Shown here piece after piece: positions 14,805 through 24,900 of a DNA stretch of 46,398 nucleotides (the first letter of the stretch is position 1; each line of letters starts with the position of its first letter). Source of the DNA: Mucilaginibacter limnophilus (GTDB lineage: Bacteria > Bacteroidota > Bacteroidia > Sphingobacteriales > Sphingobacteriaceae). The stretch covers positions 1 to 46,398 of the forward strand of contig NZ_SACK01000014.1 of NCBI RefSeq assembly GCF_004005815.1. Direction: 5' to 3'. The notes below the pieces were generated by a model. It made no database searches, was not told the DNA's origin, and saw only the letters and a program-made list of their open reading frames with translations. Both the position numbers and the translations under genes were made by a program.

Positions 14805-15731
14805 ATGGCAGGACTAAGCACAAGGCATCTATTAGGAATTAAAGACCTCAACCGCGAGGATATTGAACTGATATTTGAAACAGCGGATACGTTTAAATCG
14901 GTACTGAACAGGCCGATAAAAAAAGTGCCTTCATTGCGTGATGTAACCATTGCCAATATTTTCTTTGAAAATTCTACCCGCACACGTTTGTCGTTTGAAC
15001 TTGCGGAGAAACGTCTTTCGGCAGATGTGGTAAATTTTGCTGCTTCTTCATCATCAGTAAGTAAAGGCGAAACCTTGATAGATACCGTAAACAACATACT
15101 GGCCATGAAAGTGGATATGGTGGTGATGCGCCATCCATATGCCGGTGCGGGGATCTTTCTAAGCAAGCATGTAAAAGCGCAGATAGTAAATGCGGGTGAT
15201 GGCGCGCACGAACACCCAACACAAGCATTGCTTGATGCATTCTCTATCCGCGAAAAATTTGGGGATGTAGCAGGTAAAAAAGTGGTGATAGTGGGGGATA
15301 TTCTGCACTCAAGGGTAGCCCTGTCAAACATCCTTTGCCTGAAACAGCTTGGCGCGGAAGTGATGGTTTGCGGCCCTACTACATTAATCCCGAAATACAT
15401 TGGCACATTAGGCGTTAAGGTTGAAAACAACCTGATAAAGGCGCTTAATTGGTGCGATGTTGCCAATATGCTGCGCATACAACTGGAGCGTCAGGATATA
15501 AAATACTTTCCTTCGCTACGAGAGTACACCATGCTTTATGGATTGAACAAGCAGATACTTGACAGTTTGGATAAAGAGATTATGGTAATGCATCCGGGGC
15601 CTATAAATCGGGGTGTGGAAATCACCAGTGATGTTGCCGACAGCAAACAATCTGTAATATTAGAACAGGTAGAAAATGGAGTTGCCGTACGTATGGCGGT
15701 GCTTTACCTGCTGGCGGGACAAACTCAGTAA
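14805..15731 (+). CDS. pyrB: Aspartate carbamoyltransferase catalytic chain
   Basis: PyrB joins carbamoyl phosphate and aspartate to give carbamoyl aspartate, the first committed step of pyrimidine synthesis. The 308-residue protein carries the carbamoyl phosphate motif STRTR (57-61), HPTQALLD (137-144) and the late MHPGPINRGVE segment. Length is normal for a catalytic trimer subunit. No pyrI regulatory chain is adjacent, so the enzyme may be of the type lacking it, with control through pyrR instead. It is co-directional with pyrR, and the small membrane gene starts 5 bases after its stop. Confidence 0.97.
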   Translation: MAGLSTRHLLGIKDLNREDIELIFETADTFKSVLNRPIKKVPSLRDVTIANIFFENSTRTRLSFELAEKRLSADVVNFAASSSSVSKGETLIDTVNNILAMKVDMVVMRHPYAGAGIFLSKHVKAQIVNAGDGAHEHPTQALLDAFSIREKFGDVAGKKVVIVGDILHSRVALSNILCLKQLGAEVMVCGPTTLIPKYIGTLGVKVENNLIKALNWCDVANMLRIQLERQDIKYFPSLREYTMLYGLNKQILDSLDKEIMVMHPGPINRGVEITSDVADSKQSVILEQVENGVAVRMAVLYLLAGQTQ

Positions 15732-15736
15732 TTACT

Positions 15737-15961
15737 ATGAAAAATATCACAAAAATTCTAAAAGATAACTTGTTAGGGGTGATTGTAGGTATATGTGTGC
15801 TATGTTTTTCATTCGAATTATTTATCAATAGTATAGAATTCACCTTCACAAAGTGGGCTGGTTTCATATTATTTATAAGTTGTGGTTTTTATAAAAGGAT
15901 AGAAAACCAAAAGTTTAAACAAGGAACAACTACTCGAGAAGGAACAAAGAATCTATTATAA
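15737..15961 (+). CDS. Small membrane protein of unknown function
   Basis: A 74-residue protein with two hydrophobic helices (about 12-31 and 38-52) and a polar, basic C-terminal tail. I do not recognise it. It starts five bases after the pyrB stop and could be co-transcribed with pyrR-pyrB. The base composition is more AT-rich than that of pyrB, which suggests a less conserved, perhaps recently acquired or fast-evolving gene. Another reading is chance coding sequence, though the membrane pattern and spacing favour a real gene. Confidence 0.55.
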   Translation: MKNITKILKDNLLGVIVGICVLCFSFELFINSIEFTFTKWAGFILFISCGFYKRIENQKFKQGTTTREGTKNLL

Positions 15962-15984
15962 ATAAAGGAAACAACTCCATTGAC

Positions 15985-17313
15985 CTAACCTGTATAATTG
16001 GAGCTTGTTTTTTTAAGTACTTTATTTGCCACATTCTTTCCGCTGGTAAGCGCAGCTTCAACAGTCCCCATAGCCGGGCCTTCATACAAGTATTCGCCTG
16101 CAAAGTACAATGTATTTTCTACAGACTTATTTAATAGTTGACGTGCTGTTGAACTTTCAACTTTATCATAAGCGTATGAACCAAGGGTAAACGGATCAGC
16201 AGTCCAGTTGGCTACGTGCCAGGCTACCAATTTGCGCTTTAACACATCAGCAGGAATTTTAAATACTTTGCTTAATGATGTCAAGCCAAGCTGTAAAATG
16301 TCTTCGTCATTCATGTCCTTTTTATCATAAGCCGCCAGCCCGCCAAGCCAGCCGGTAAGCAGGGGATTTTGTCGGGGTAGTTGAGTCCACCAGGTAGGGA
16401 TGACTTCTTCGGTAAATAAAAAGCTCATATCGCTTAGGCTTGCACCCGCAAGTTTTTCAATATCACTATCTTTCCAGAAAGCTTCATCAAACTCAAGCAG
16501 TGTTTTTATAATGGCACCAAATCCAATGTCGTTTAAAGCAGCAGTATATTCAGATACAGCCGGGTGTAGTGTTAATGCTGACGGGCTATCCTTATCAGCC
16601 TGCAACACGCCAAGAGGTAGAGCTATAATTACTTTGTCGGCCTCAAAAATATGATCATCAGCGGTAACTACACGCACGTTATCTGGCTTCCATAACAGCT
16701 GTTGAGCTATGGCATTTAATACTATAGTGTTACCGGCTTTCTTGACTTCATCCGCTATAAACTGTATTAAGGTACTATATCCGCCATTAACACGGTCCTG
16801 GGCATCTTCATCTTCATTAAGCCATTCATTACGGAGAGCGAATGAACTTGCCAGCTTAGCATCAGCGGTATCATAGCCTGATATATATTGAATAGTACTT
16901 TCCCGAAGCTCTTTGTACTTTTCATCACCAAACTCTTGTTGCAAGAAATCGTAAATAGGGATATCCTTTTCCAAGGCTTTGAGCTTTTCAAGCAGCTCAT
17001 CCCATCCTTCAATAAAATTTTCACTCTGCTCAAATTTGCCGTCGTAATACTGCCACATTTCGCCTTCCGAAGGGTAATGACTAATTCCGGCCTCCTTTAA
17101 TAGCTCAAGGGTTACCGGCAGTTTGCCATGCACAAACTCGGCGCCCAGTTCGGCGTGTTGAAAGAAAAGTTCGTTGTTAAGGGTGTGAATCCGTCCGCCT
17201 GTGCGGTTGCGTGCTTCCAGTACGGTTACGGTTTTACCAGCTTTTGAAAGTTTGTATGCAGCCATCAGTCCGGTAGCGCCGGCACCAATAATAAGGATAT
17301 CAGTTTTTTCCAT
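15985..17313 (-). CDS. Flavin-dependent amine oxidase (monoamine oxidase-like)
   Basis: A 442-residue FAD enzyme of the amine oxidase family. The N-terminal dinucleotide fold DILIIGAGATGLMAAYKLSK binds ADP, followed by the LEARNRTGGRIHT motif for the flavin. The C-terminal FAD segment NTLYFAGEYLYEGPAMGTVE closes the site. Such enzymes oxidise amines or polyamines to aldehydes with release of ammonia and peroxide; carotenoid desaturase-like members also share the fold, but size and motifs fit an amine oxidase. No signal peptide is visible. A strong hairpin ends 4 bases upstream of its start codon and may affect translation. Confidence 0.88.
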   Translation of the reverse strand: MEKTDILIIGAGATGLMAAYKLSKAGKTVTVLEARNRTGGRIHTLNNELFFQHAELGAEFVHGKLPVTLELLKEAGISHYPSEGEMWQYYDGKFEQSENFIEGWDELLEKLKALEKDIPIYDFLQQEFGDEKYKELRESTIQYISGYDTADAKLASSFALRNEWLNEDEDAQDRVNGGYSTLIQFIADEVKKAGNTIVLNAIAQQLLWKPDNVRVVTADDHIFEADKVIIALPLGVLQADKDSPSALTLHPAVSEYTAALNDIGFGAIIKTLLEFDEAFWKDSDIEKLAGASLSDMSFLFTEEVIPTWWTQLPRQNPLLTGWLGGLAAYDKKDMNDEDILQLGLTSLSKVFKIPADVLKRKLVAWHVANWTADPFTLGSYAYDKVESSTARQLLNKSVENTLYFAGEYLYEGPAMGTVEAALTSGKNVANKVLKKTSSNYTG

Positions 17314-17317
17314 AAAT

Positions 17318-17358
17318 AATAAGCGGCAGGTAATCTGTAGATTATGCTGCCGCTTATT
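17318..17358. repeat. 12-bp stem hairpin just upstream of the amine oxidase start
   Basis: AATAAGCGGCAG (17318-17329) and CTGCCGCTTATT (17347-17358) are exact reverse complements. An inner AATCT/AGATT pair (17332-17343) extends the fold. On the minus strand the stem ends 4 bases before the ATG (17313) of the amine oxidase and lies 77 bases after the GH31 stop. It could end the GH31 transcript or hide the ribosome start site. Confidence 0.85.
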
Positions 17359-17435
17359 AAACGTTTGGCTCAGTGCCTATTGTTTGGTGTCAGAGCGTAA
17401 AATATCCATGACAGATGCTGTTTATGGGTCCCTTT

Positions 17436-19889
17436 TTAATTGGTTATTTCCAAATGCTTAAAACTCTTGGTATGCCTGAACTCCAATATCTTGTCGCTGT
17501 TTACAGCAAATTCAATGTCCTTCCCATCAATACTAACTTTTGCAGGAACAAAAGGCAAGCCTATAACATTAAACAGGTAACCATCATAACGGGGTGTGTA
17601 TAAACCCTCCATGCTATGGTTCATCACTAACGAAGAAGTGTCGCCGTTTACTACAAACTTCTTTTCCGAGTAGATATCCTGTTCGTAAGCAAATGATTCG
17701 CCATGATCCTCAAACAAGAACGAGTTTGCTTCATAATCACTGTGGTATATATTCAGTTTAACCTCTTCAATCGGTTTTTCGTTTACATACTGCATAACCG
17801 GGTACTCCGGTATCACTGCCCCGGCCTTAATAAACACCGGAATGGTTTCAAGCGGGGTAAGTACTTCCACTTCGTCGCCGCCGCTTACCACTTCGTTGGT
17901 CCAGAAGTTATACCACTGGCCTTTTGGAAGGTAAACCTTCCTGCTTTTTTGTCCAGGCCTTAGCACAGGGCAAATCAGTATCTTGTCGCCAAAGGTGAAT
18001 TCATCCTGGCGAAAGTGATTTTTCAATACGCTTTGTTCCTGCATTACAACCGGCCTCAAAATAGGGAAACCGTAACGGTGATGCTCCCAGAAAGCTGAGT
18101 ACAGGTAAGGCAGTAAGCGATAACGCAACTCAATAAATTTACGGTTTATTGAGGTATAAGGTTCGCCAAAGCTCCATGGCTCACGCTCTTTAGTGTCACC
18201 TGCTGAGTGGGCGCGCATAAACGGCGCAAAAGTGCCGGCCTGTATCCAGCGTGTAAACAGTTCACCATCGGGCTCACCGCTAAAACCGCCGATATCAGTA
18301 CCGCAAAACGGAATACCTGATACCGAAAGTCGCTGTAATTGTATGTTTCCTAATTGCAGGTGTTCCCAACTTGCAACGTTGTCGCCTGTCCAAACCGAAG
18401 CATAACGCTGTACGCCTGAATAACCTGCACGGGTAATGGTAAACGGACGCTTATTCTTTTTAATGTTACGAATACCTTCATAAGTAGCGCGCACCATTTG
18501 CATACCATAAACGTTGTGCGCTTTGCGGTGCGAACCGCGGTAGCCGTCATATTGATGTCGTACGTCGTCAGGGAAGGTACCTGAGCCGAATACCGCAGGC
18601 TCGTTCATATCGTTCCAAACGCCGGCAACACCCATTTCAACAAGCTCGTCAAATAAAGTACCCCACCATTCCCGCACTTCAGGATTAGTAAAGTCAGGAA
18701 ACTGGCAGCGGCCCGGCCATACATGGCCTTCCATAAAGTAATCGTCACTGCGGCGGCAAAAATAACGCTTTTCTTTTCCTTCCTTAAAAATAGGATAATT
18801 ATCATCTACACGAATACCCGGATCAATGATCACAACAGTTTTAAAACCGCTATCAGCAAGTTCCTTAATCATCTTTCTCGGATCAGGGAAATACCGGCGG
18901 TTCCAGGTGAAACAGCGGTAGCCGTCCATATAGTCGATGTCCAGATACAGCGCATCACATGGTATCTTATTTTCCCTGAAACCTTTAGCTACCATTCTTA
19001 ACTTTGCTTCCGGATAATAACTCCAGCGGCACTGATGATAACCCAGCGCCCAAAGCGGCGGCATAGGATGAGTTCCGGTAAGCAAGTGATAGCTTTTTAC
19101 AACGTCCATCATGTGCGGACCGTGGATATAGTAGTACTGCAGTTCGCCGCCATCTGCCCAGAAACTGGTTTTTGTGCGATCTTCACTGCCAAAGTCAAAA
19201 TGTGCTTTGTAAGTATTGTCGAAAAATATACCGTGGGCAATACCTTCATTTACTGTAATGTAAAACGGGATACTACGGTAAAGCGGATCCTGGTTCCAGT
19301 TAAATGAATAAGCGTCGGTATTCCAGTTTGATAATCTTTTGCCACGCAGGTTAAGCTCGGTAGGTTTATCACCAAGACCAAAAAAATTCTCGTCGGGGTG
19401 ACATTCTTTGGTACAATAAACATAATAACCACCAAATTGCGCGTTCTCTTCCCAGTGCATTGGGGTGGCATCGGCGCTGGTAATTACATCGTCTTTATCT
19501 GAAAAAGATATAAAGAAATCGGCTTTGCGCACATGGCAGTTAATAATTTGTGTTGATAGCCTGAACTCTTTTTCATCTTCAGTAAGCGTTACGGGTACCG
19601 GCTTATTTTTCAGAACAGGTACCGCGTATGAGAAATCGTCAAGAAAAACACCGTGCGGTGCAAGTCTTACACGCATAATCTCTTCGTTTACAACAATGAT
19701 CTCTACTTTGGCGTCACCATCAGAAAAGTAGAATTTATTGCCCAACTGTTCCACCTTTTCGGGAATGCCGAGATATTTTTTTGTGATGGGTTTTATACCA
19801 TCGGCAGGGTTATTTAAGTGCCGAAAACCTTCTTCTTCAACAACTAACTCGTTAAATAACTCTTTTGGGTTAAGTATATTCTCTTCCAT
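17436..19889 (-). CDS. GH31 alpha-glucosidase
   Basis: An 817-residue glycoside hydrolase of family 31. An N-terminal beta-sandwich (to about residue 245) precedes the TIM barrel. The nucleophile signature WNDMNEP (nucleophile Asp427) and the acid/base region RAHSAGDTKEREPW are intact, as are YHQCRWSYYPEAKL at the barrel entry and DIDYMDGYRCFTW. C-terminal beta domains end the protein. There is no signal peptide, so it should work in the cytoplasm on maltose-like or isomaltose-like oligosaccharides. It lies downstream of the GH13 gene on the same strand with a hairpin between, and glgB is in the same window, which fits alpha-glucan turnover. Confidence 0.95.
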   Translation of the reverse strand: MEENILNPKELFNELVVEEEGFRHLNNPADGIKPITKKYLGIPEKVEQLGNKFYFSDGDAKVEIIVVNEEIMRVRLAPHGVFLDDFSYAVPVLKNKPVPVTLTEDEKEFRLSTQIINCHVRKADFFISFSDKDDVITSADATPMHWEENAQFGGYYVYCTKECHPDENFFGLGDKPTELNLRGKRLSNWNTDAYSFNWNQDPLYRSIPFYITVNEGIAHGIFFDNTYKAHFDFGSEDRTKTSFWADGGELQYYYIHGPHMMDVVKSYHLLTGTHPMPPLWALGYHQCRWSYYPEAKLRMVAKGFRENKIPCDALYLDIDYMDGYRCFTWNRRYFPDPRKMIKELADSGFKTVVIIDPGIRVDDNYPIFKEGKEKRYFCRRSDDYFMEGHVWPGRCQFPDFTNPEVREWWGTLFDELVEMGVAGVWNDMNEPAVFGSGTFPDDVRHQYDGYRGSHRKAHNVYGMQMVRATYEGIRNIKKNKRPFTITRAGYSGVQRYASVWTGDNVASWEHLQLGNIQLQRLSVSGIPFCGTDIGGFSGEPDGELFTRWIQAGTFAPFMRAHSAGDTKEREPWSFGEPYTSINRKFIELRYRLLPYLYSAFWEHHRYGFPILRPVVMQEQSVLKNHFRQDEFTFGDKILICPVLRPGQKSRKVYLPKGQWYNFWTNEVVSGGDEVEVLTPLETIPVFIKAGAVIPEYPVMQYVNEKPIEEVKLNIYHSDYEANSFLFEDHGESFAYEQDIYSEKKFVVNGDTSSLVMNHSMEGLYTPRYDGYLFNVIGLPFVPAKVSIDGKDIEFAVNSDKILEFRHTKSFKHLEITN

Positions 19890-20038
19890 TTAAATCAATT
19901 ATGTAGGGGCTACAAATTTGCTTATTGCTTAACTTAAGTGCAATATAATGTTTTAACACTTACCTCTACCCATTATTGTGCCATTAGTAAGAGTTTTTGA
20001 AAATTGTAAAGATTCCGTCCGATTTAAATAACAACGCT

Positions 20039-20069
20039 ATTAACGATGGGTTTTAAACTCATCGTTAAT
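20039..20069. terminator. Hairpin after the GH13 gene
   Basis: ATTAACGATG (20039-20048) pairs with CATCGTTAAT (20060-20069), with extra pairing toward the loop. It lies 12 bases after the GH13 stop on the minus strand, followed there by moderately T-rich sequence. Probably the GH13 terminator. Confidence 0.65.
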
Positions 20070-20081
20070 GAACAGAATGCT

Positions 20082-21803
20082 TTAAAAACTTAATAAATAG
20101 CCATTACTTGCAGGTAATGTAAGTGCTAAACCATCAGCAATGTTATTGGTGGTGAACTTATCGCCTGAAAGCAAACAATTAAATTTTTTTTCGCCGGACA
20201 GGCGAAGATTATTCAACAAATCATCACTTAGTCTTATAGTGATATCAACAGGATGCCGGTTAAAGTTTACCACGATAAGTACCCGTTGATTTTCGGTATA
20301 ACGCAGATAAATGTAAAACTTGTTATTAAATCGCGGCTGATGCTCATTGGCCATCATCAGGTCGTAAAATTCACCACTTTTTAGTGCTTCATTATCAGCA
20401 ACGGTATTTAATAACTTACTGTAGAATTTACGCAGGGCTTTTTGATCTTCAGATAACAATCCACTATCGTATTCACCATTGTTCAGCCATTTCTGGTGTT
20501 GGGGTACACCCCAGTAGTCAAAAATGGTGGTACGACCATCATTGCCGCTAAAACCACTGGCCCCTGCGGCTGGTTCCCCTACTTCCTGACCGAAATAGAT
20601 CATAACCGGTCCGTTATGAAGCGTTGCTGTAACAATCATTCCCGGTACGGCAAGCCATGGGTTCCCGGCGAAAGCTTCTGAGGCGATACGTTCTTCGTCA
20701 TGGTTCTCCATAAAACGGAGCATGCGCTCGTGAAAGCCTTGAGTGTGATGGTTCCATACGGCATTGATGTCCCAGGTGCTGGCATGCGGTTCGTTGCGTG
20801 TAAGACGTTTTACAGCATCATAGAGACCCACTTTATCATACAAGTAATCAAACCTGCCGTTGAACAGGTAATTGTGGTATTCATTTGGATTATAAGCTTC
20901 GCCGATGAAGATCAAATGTGGATATTTTTCCTTCATTGCCGGTATCAGCCATCCCCAAAATTCAAACGGCACATATTCAACCATATCGCATCTGAAACCG
21001 TCGATACCTTTATCTGCCCAATAGCAGAGAATATCAAACATTTTATGCCATAGCGGCGGTACAGGATTAAAATGCGTTATGTATCCGCCAACATAATCAA
21101 TACCGTAATTGAGCTTGATGGTTTCGAACCAGTTATTGATAGAGGGCCATGCATTGAAAACATTGTCGCCTGTTGCTTTTGCGGGATACTCATCAAACCA
21201 GCCATCTTTCAGGGGACTATTGAAATCATCACCACCCGGATTATAGCCTTGAGGTAGATGGAATGGTTCGCCGGGTATATAATAGAAATCGTTTTTCGGT
21301 GAAAAGGCTACTGAGCTGTCATCATCCTCACCAAAGTCGCGCACACCTTTAGGTTTGGCATCCGAATGATAGGTGCGCGCTACATGATTCGGCACAAAAT
21401 CCATAATCACTTTCAAGCCGGCATTATGTGTACGCTGAACCAGTGCTTCAAATTCTTTTATTCGGTTGGGCACGTCAACTGCCAGATCAGGATCGATATC
21501 ATAATAGTCTTTTATAGCATAGGGTGAACCAGCTCTTCCTTTTACCACATCCGGATCGTCGGGTGGTATGCCATAGGCTGAATAATCAGTCATGGTAGCA
21601 TGCTCAATTACACCGGTATACCAAACATGGGTAAAGCCCATGGTTTTTATTTCATTGAGCGCTCTGTCATTTATATCATTTATTTTACCGCAGCCATTTT
21701 CTTCTATCGAACCATAAAATTTGTTGGTTGTGTTGGTATTGCCGAAAAGCCGGGGCAATAGTTGGTATATGATAAGTTTGTGGCCTGTTTGTGATGTCTG
21801 CAT
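20082..21803 (-). CDS. GH13 alpha-amylase family enzyme
   Basis: A 573-residue GH13 enzyme. The conserved regions are in order: DFVPNHVAR (region I), DGFRCDMVEYVP with the nucleophile Asp near residue 271 (II), FIGEAYNP with the general acid Glu (III) and FMENHDEERIA (IV, His-Asp pair). A small C-terminal beta domain ends at the stop. There is no signal peptide, so it is probably intracellular, acting on maltodextrins or glycogen. I chose the ATG at 21803, because the TTG twelve bases upstream overlaps a promoter-like GACATTTG sequence. With the GH31 enzyme downstream it forms a plausible malto-oligosaccharide-degrading pair. Confidence 0.93.
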   Translation of the reverse strand: MQTSQTGHKLIIYQLLPRLFGNTNTTNKFYGSIEENGCGKINDINDRALNEIKTMGFTHVWYTGVIEHATMTDYSAYGIPPDDPDVVKGRAGSPYAIKDYYDIDPDLAVDVPNRIKEFEALVQRTHNAGLKVIMDFVPNHVARTYHSDAKPKGVRDFGEDDDSSVAFSPKNDFYYIPGEPFHLPQGYNPGGDDFNSPLKDGWFDEYPAKATGDNVFNAWPSINNWFETIKLNYGIDYVGGYITHFNPVPPLWHKMFDILCYWADKGIDGFRCDMVEYVPFEFWGWLIPAMKEKYPHLIFIGEAYNPNEYHNYLFNGRFDYLYDKVGLYDAVKRLTRNEPHASTWDINAVWNHHTQGFHERMLRFMENHDEERIASEAFAGNPWLAVPGMIVTATLHNGPVMIYFGQEVGEPAAGASGFSGNDGRTTIFDYWGVPQHQKWLNNGEYDSGLLSEDQKALRKFYSKLLNTVADNEALKSGEFYDLMMANEHQPRFNNKFYIYLRYTENQRVLIVVNFNRHPVDITIRLSDDLLNNLRLSGEKKFNCLLSGDKFTTNNIADGLALTLPASNGYLLSF

Positions 21804-21860
21804 AAAATGATTCAAATGTCGCTAAAATAAGATTTATGTAAATTGACTTACATATAAAAC

Positions 21861-21886
21861 AAAAAGCAGGCCGCGAGGGCCTGCTT
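21861..21886 (-). terminator. Terminator of the GH2 gene
   Basis: AAGCAGGCC (21864-21872) pairs with GGCCTGCTT (21878-21886), and the minus strand continues into TTTTTG. This is a rho-independent terminator 40 bases after the GH2 stop. Confidence 0.88.
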
Positions 21887-21926
21887 CATCAACCTAAGAT
21901 ATAGTTTGATTCAATTGGGTTTCTTT

Positions 21927-24900
21927 TTATATGCCGGGCTTATACTGTTTAATGTCCAGTTTTGGCTGTGCGCCGTTAAGCAGGGCCGGGTCATACTCAA
22001 TGGTGATGGTTTTTTCTTCGCCTTTTAATACCGAGAAATAATTGTCGCTAATGATAGCAGGTAACACCTGTGCACCGGTAGTAGCGTTAAGCAACTGCAC
22101 ACGCAAACCAAAGGCTACACCAGCCGAGTTAGCCGGATTCTTAATGTTCACCGTCATTACCGCCTTGTTAACTTGCTGTACGGTGTTTGATGTAATATCA
22201 AGCGCTACCTGTGGCATGCTGTTAAGTGCGGTATAATTTCCGGTGCTGCTTCTCCAGTAAAAATTGTCAGACAGTAATTTACCCGAAGCATCGTTCAATT
22301 CAAGTTTAATAAAGCTTACATCGCTAAGCGGTGCTGATATATCACTGTACACTGAAAAATCGAACAGCGATACACCAAAAAAGCCCGACCGCTTAACCGA
22401 CTGCATTTTTACATAGCGCGCGGTAGTTGGCGTTATAGTAATTACATCTGCTCCGCCGTCGCCTGTAGTGGTTGAGTAAACGTCCCGCCAGGTAACAGCA
22501 TCATTTGATACCTGAATTTTATAGGCTGATGCTGAGCTTTCCCACTGAAGGTTGATAGTTCGAATGGTTTGGACGCTGCCCAAATCGACATAGATCCAGC
22601 TGTTATCAACAAGTGCGCCGCTTGCCCAGCGGGTTCCTGATAAACCGTCGACAGCAAATACCGGTACATTATTACTTTCTGAACTTGACGCCACAACCGC
22701 CTTTTTAAGCGCCAGATTTGTTAAGCTGTTTATGGCGTTAAAGCAATAGGTAATGGTGTCTTTTATAGCGTTTATCTGTTTACTGCCACCATAGCCAGCA
22801 GCAATGCTGCCATCAATGTTGTATACTGTAGCTTTTGCTGTTACATTGTTCAGCGTAGTAGGGGTGGTGTTTACCACTTTCACGCCATCGTCGGCAATGC
22901 TCCATTGTATGTGTACCGGTTCGCTGGCTTTTTTAATACCATAATAGGCCCCTGTACAATCATAATAGTAATCGTAGGTTTGCCATATCATGGTAGGAAA
23001 AGCGGTCTGGCTCATCCAGTACAACAGGCCCGAAGCATCATTCCAGATATGGTCCTGCCATCCTTCAAACATAGCCTTGTGTGTTTCAAGGTTCATCAAC
23101 TGCGCTTTGCGGCAAAAATCTTCAATGCCTGTAGCTGTGCCGTAGTAGTTATTGATCCTGTTCATGAAATCAGACGGACCTGCACCACCGCCATATGCCC
23201 AGTCGTCACTAAAATAATGTGAACGGTTCCACATGTCATTACGCGGCCAAAGCTTATCAGCCGGTATAAACTTTTTAAAGCTCTCCACATTTGGGAATGC
23301 CACCGCGCCAACTTCGCTGCGAAAACCCCAGGTACCTACATAAGACCCGGCCTGATCGGTACGTTTTATTCCTGAAGTAAAGTAAGTAGCCAGATCAAGG
23401 TTATTCCATGGTCCGCTGCCTGATAAACCGCCCTGTTTCGGCATGCCGAACTGCAGTTTCGGATTTGGTGTTTGCACGTTCTGCCCGTTTGAGCTTGATT
23501 GGTAAAGCCTGTCGCCGCCATCATATTTAAGTGTGCTATCCTGCAGTTGTATATCCTGAAAAGGTACATTTTCGTTGCTGCCACACCAAACCGCAATGCT
23601 GGCATGGTTACGGAAGCGTTTTAATTTTTCGGGTACATTTGCCAAAAACGCTTTCTCATCATTTAAGAATGTAAAGCGGTTGTTCAGCCAGAAATCGTCC
23701 CATATCATGATGCCGTATTTGTCGCACAAGTCGTAAAAGGCCTCATCGGTGGTTGAGCCTGTCCAGTTACGGATCATGTTCATGTTCATATCCTTGTGAA
23801 ACCTGATACGCGTTTCATAATCGGCTATACTGCGATGATTGAGAATAAAATCAGGTATGCCCCAGTTCCCGCCTTTTACGTAGATACGCTGTCCGTTTAT
23901 GCTGAGCTGCATAACGCCGTTCTTATCGTTACGGTATCCATACTTACGCACGCCAAAGTTGAAGCTTGTGCTATCGCTCACTTTGCCGTTCATCTCAAAA
24001 ACTACCTTACAATTGTACAGATTAGGGTCGCCATAACCATTCGGCCACCAAAGCTTTACATTGTTCATTACAATGCCTGATGACGTAAGCGTACGTGTTT
24101 CTTTAGCGTTAAGGCTCACGTCCTGCGTAAAGCGCAAATTCCCGGGATTAACTACTACGGTTAATTTACCTTTTTGGGCAGCCGACGTATTGTTTTTAAC
24201 CTGCGTACTGAACTGCATCTTTGCTGAAGTATTGTTGCTTTGCAGCTCAATAGTGCGCATCCACGGGTCATTGAGCGTTATGGCATCGCTGACGCTTAAA
24301 TAAACCTTTTCATAAAGGCCTCGGTTTAATCCGGGTACCTCTGGCATCCAGTCCCAGCCGCCGCTTGGTTTAAACGTAGGCGACTCGTTGTTGTTGATCT
24401 GGTTGGTCATGGTAAGTACCTTCACCGCTATCACGTTGGTCCCTGTCGCATTAACTTTGTCGGTAATGTCATACCGGCCGCGTTTCATAAATCCTTTTAG
24501 CAACCCAAGCTTAAAATTATTTATGTAGATTTCTGCATTTTTATTAATTGCAGTAAAATTCAGCCAGATGTGTTTGCCTTTGTATCTTTTCGGTACGGTG
24601 AACTCGGTACGATACCAGTGATTGAGATTGTACTTAACCTTGTCCACTTTGTAAATATTATCACCGTATGATGGATCAGCTTCAATGCCTGCCGCTACAT
24701 AGCTTCCAAAAATAGTACCCGGTACCTGCGCTTTCATCCAGTTGCCGGCATTGTAACCCGGGCTGCGCATGGCAACACTATCATTGCCCACTTCGGCTTC
24801 CGACCGTAGTTTCCAACCACCATAGGCAGCGCGGTATTCCTGCCATATTGAAGCCTGGCCATTGTTGCTCCAGTTACCCGAGGCTGACGACCGTACATCA

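Noticed and set aside
21804..21815. TTG start for the GH13 enzyme
   Set aside because: The TTG is part of a GACATTTG promoter-like word; an ATG follows four codons later.
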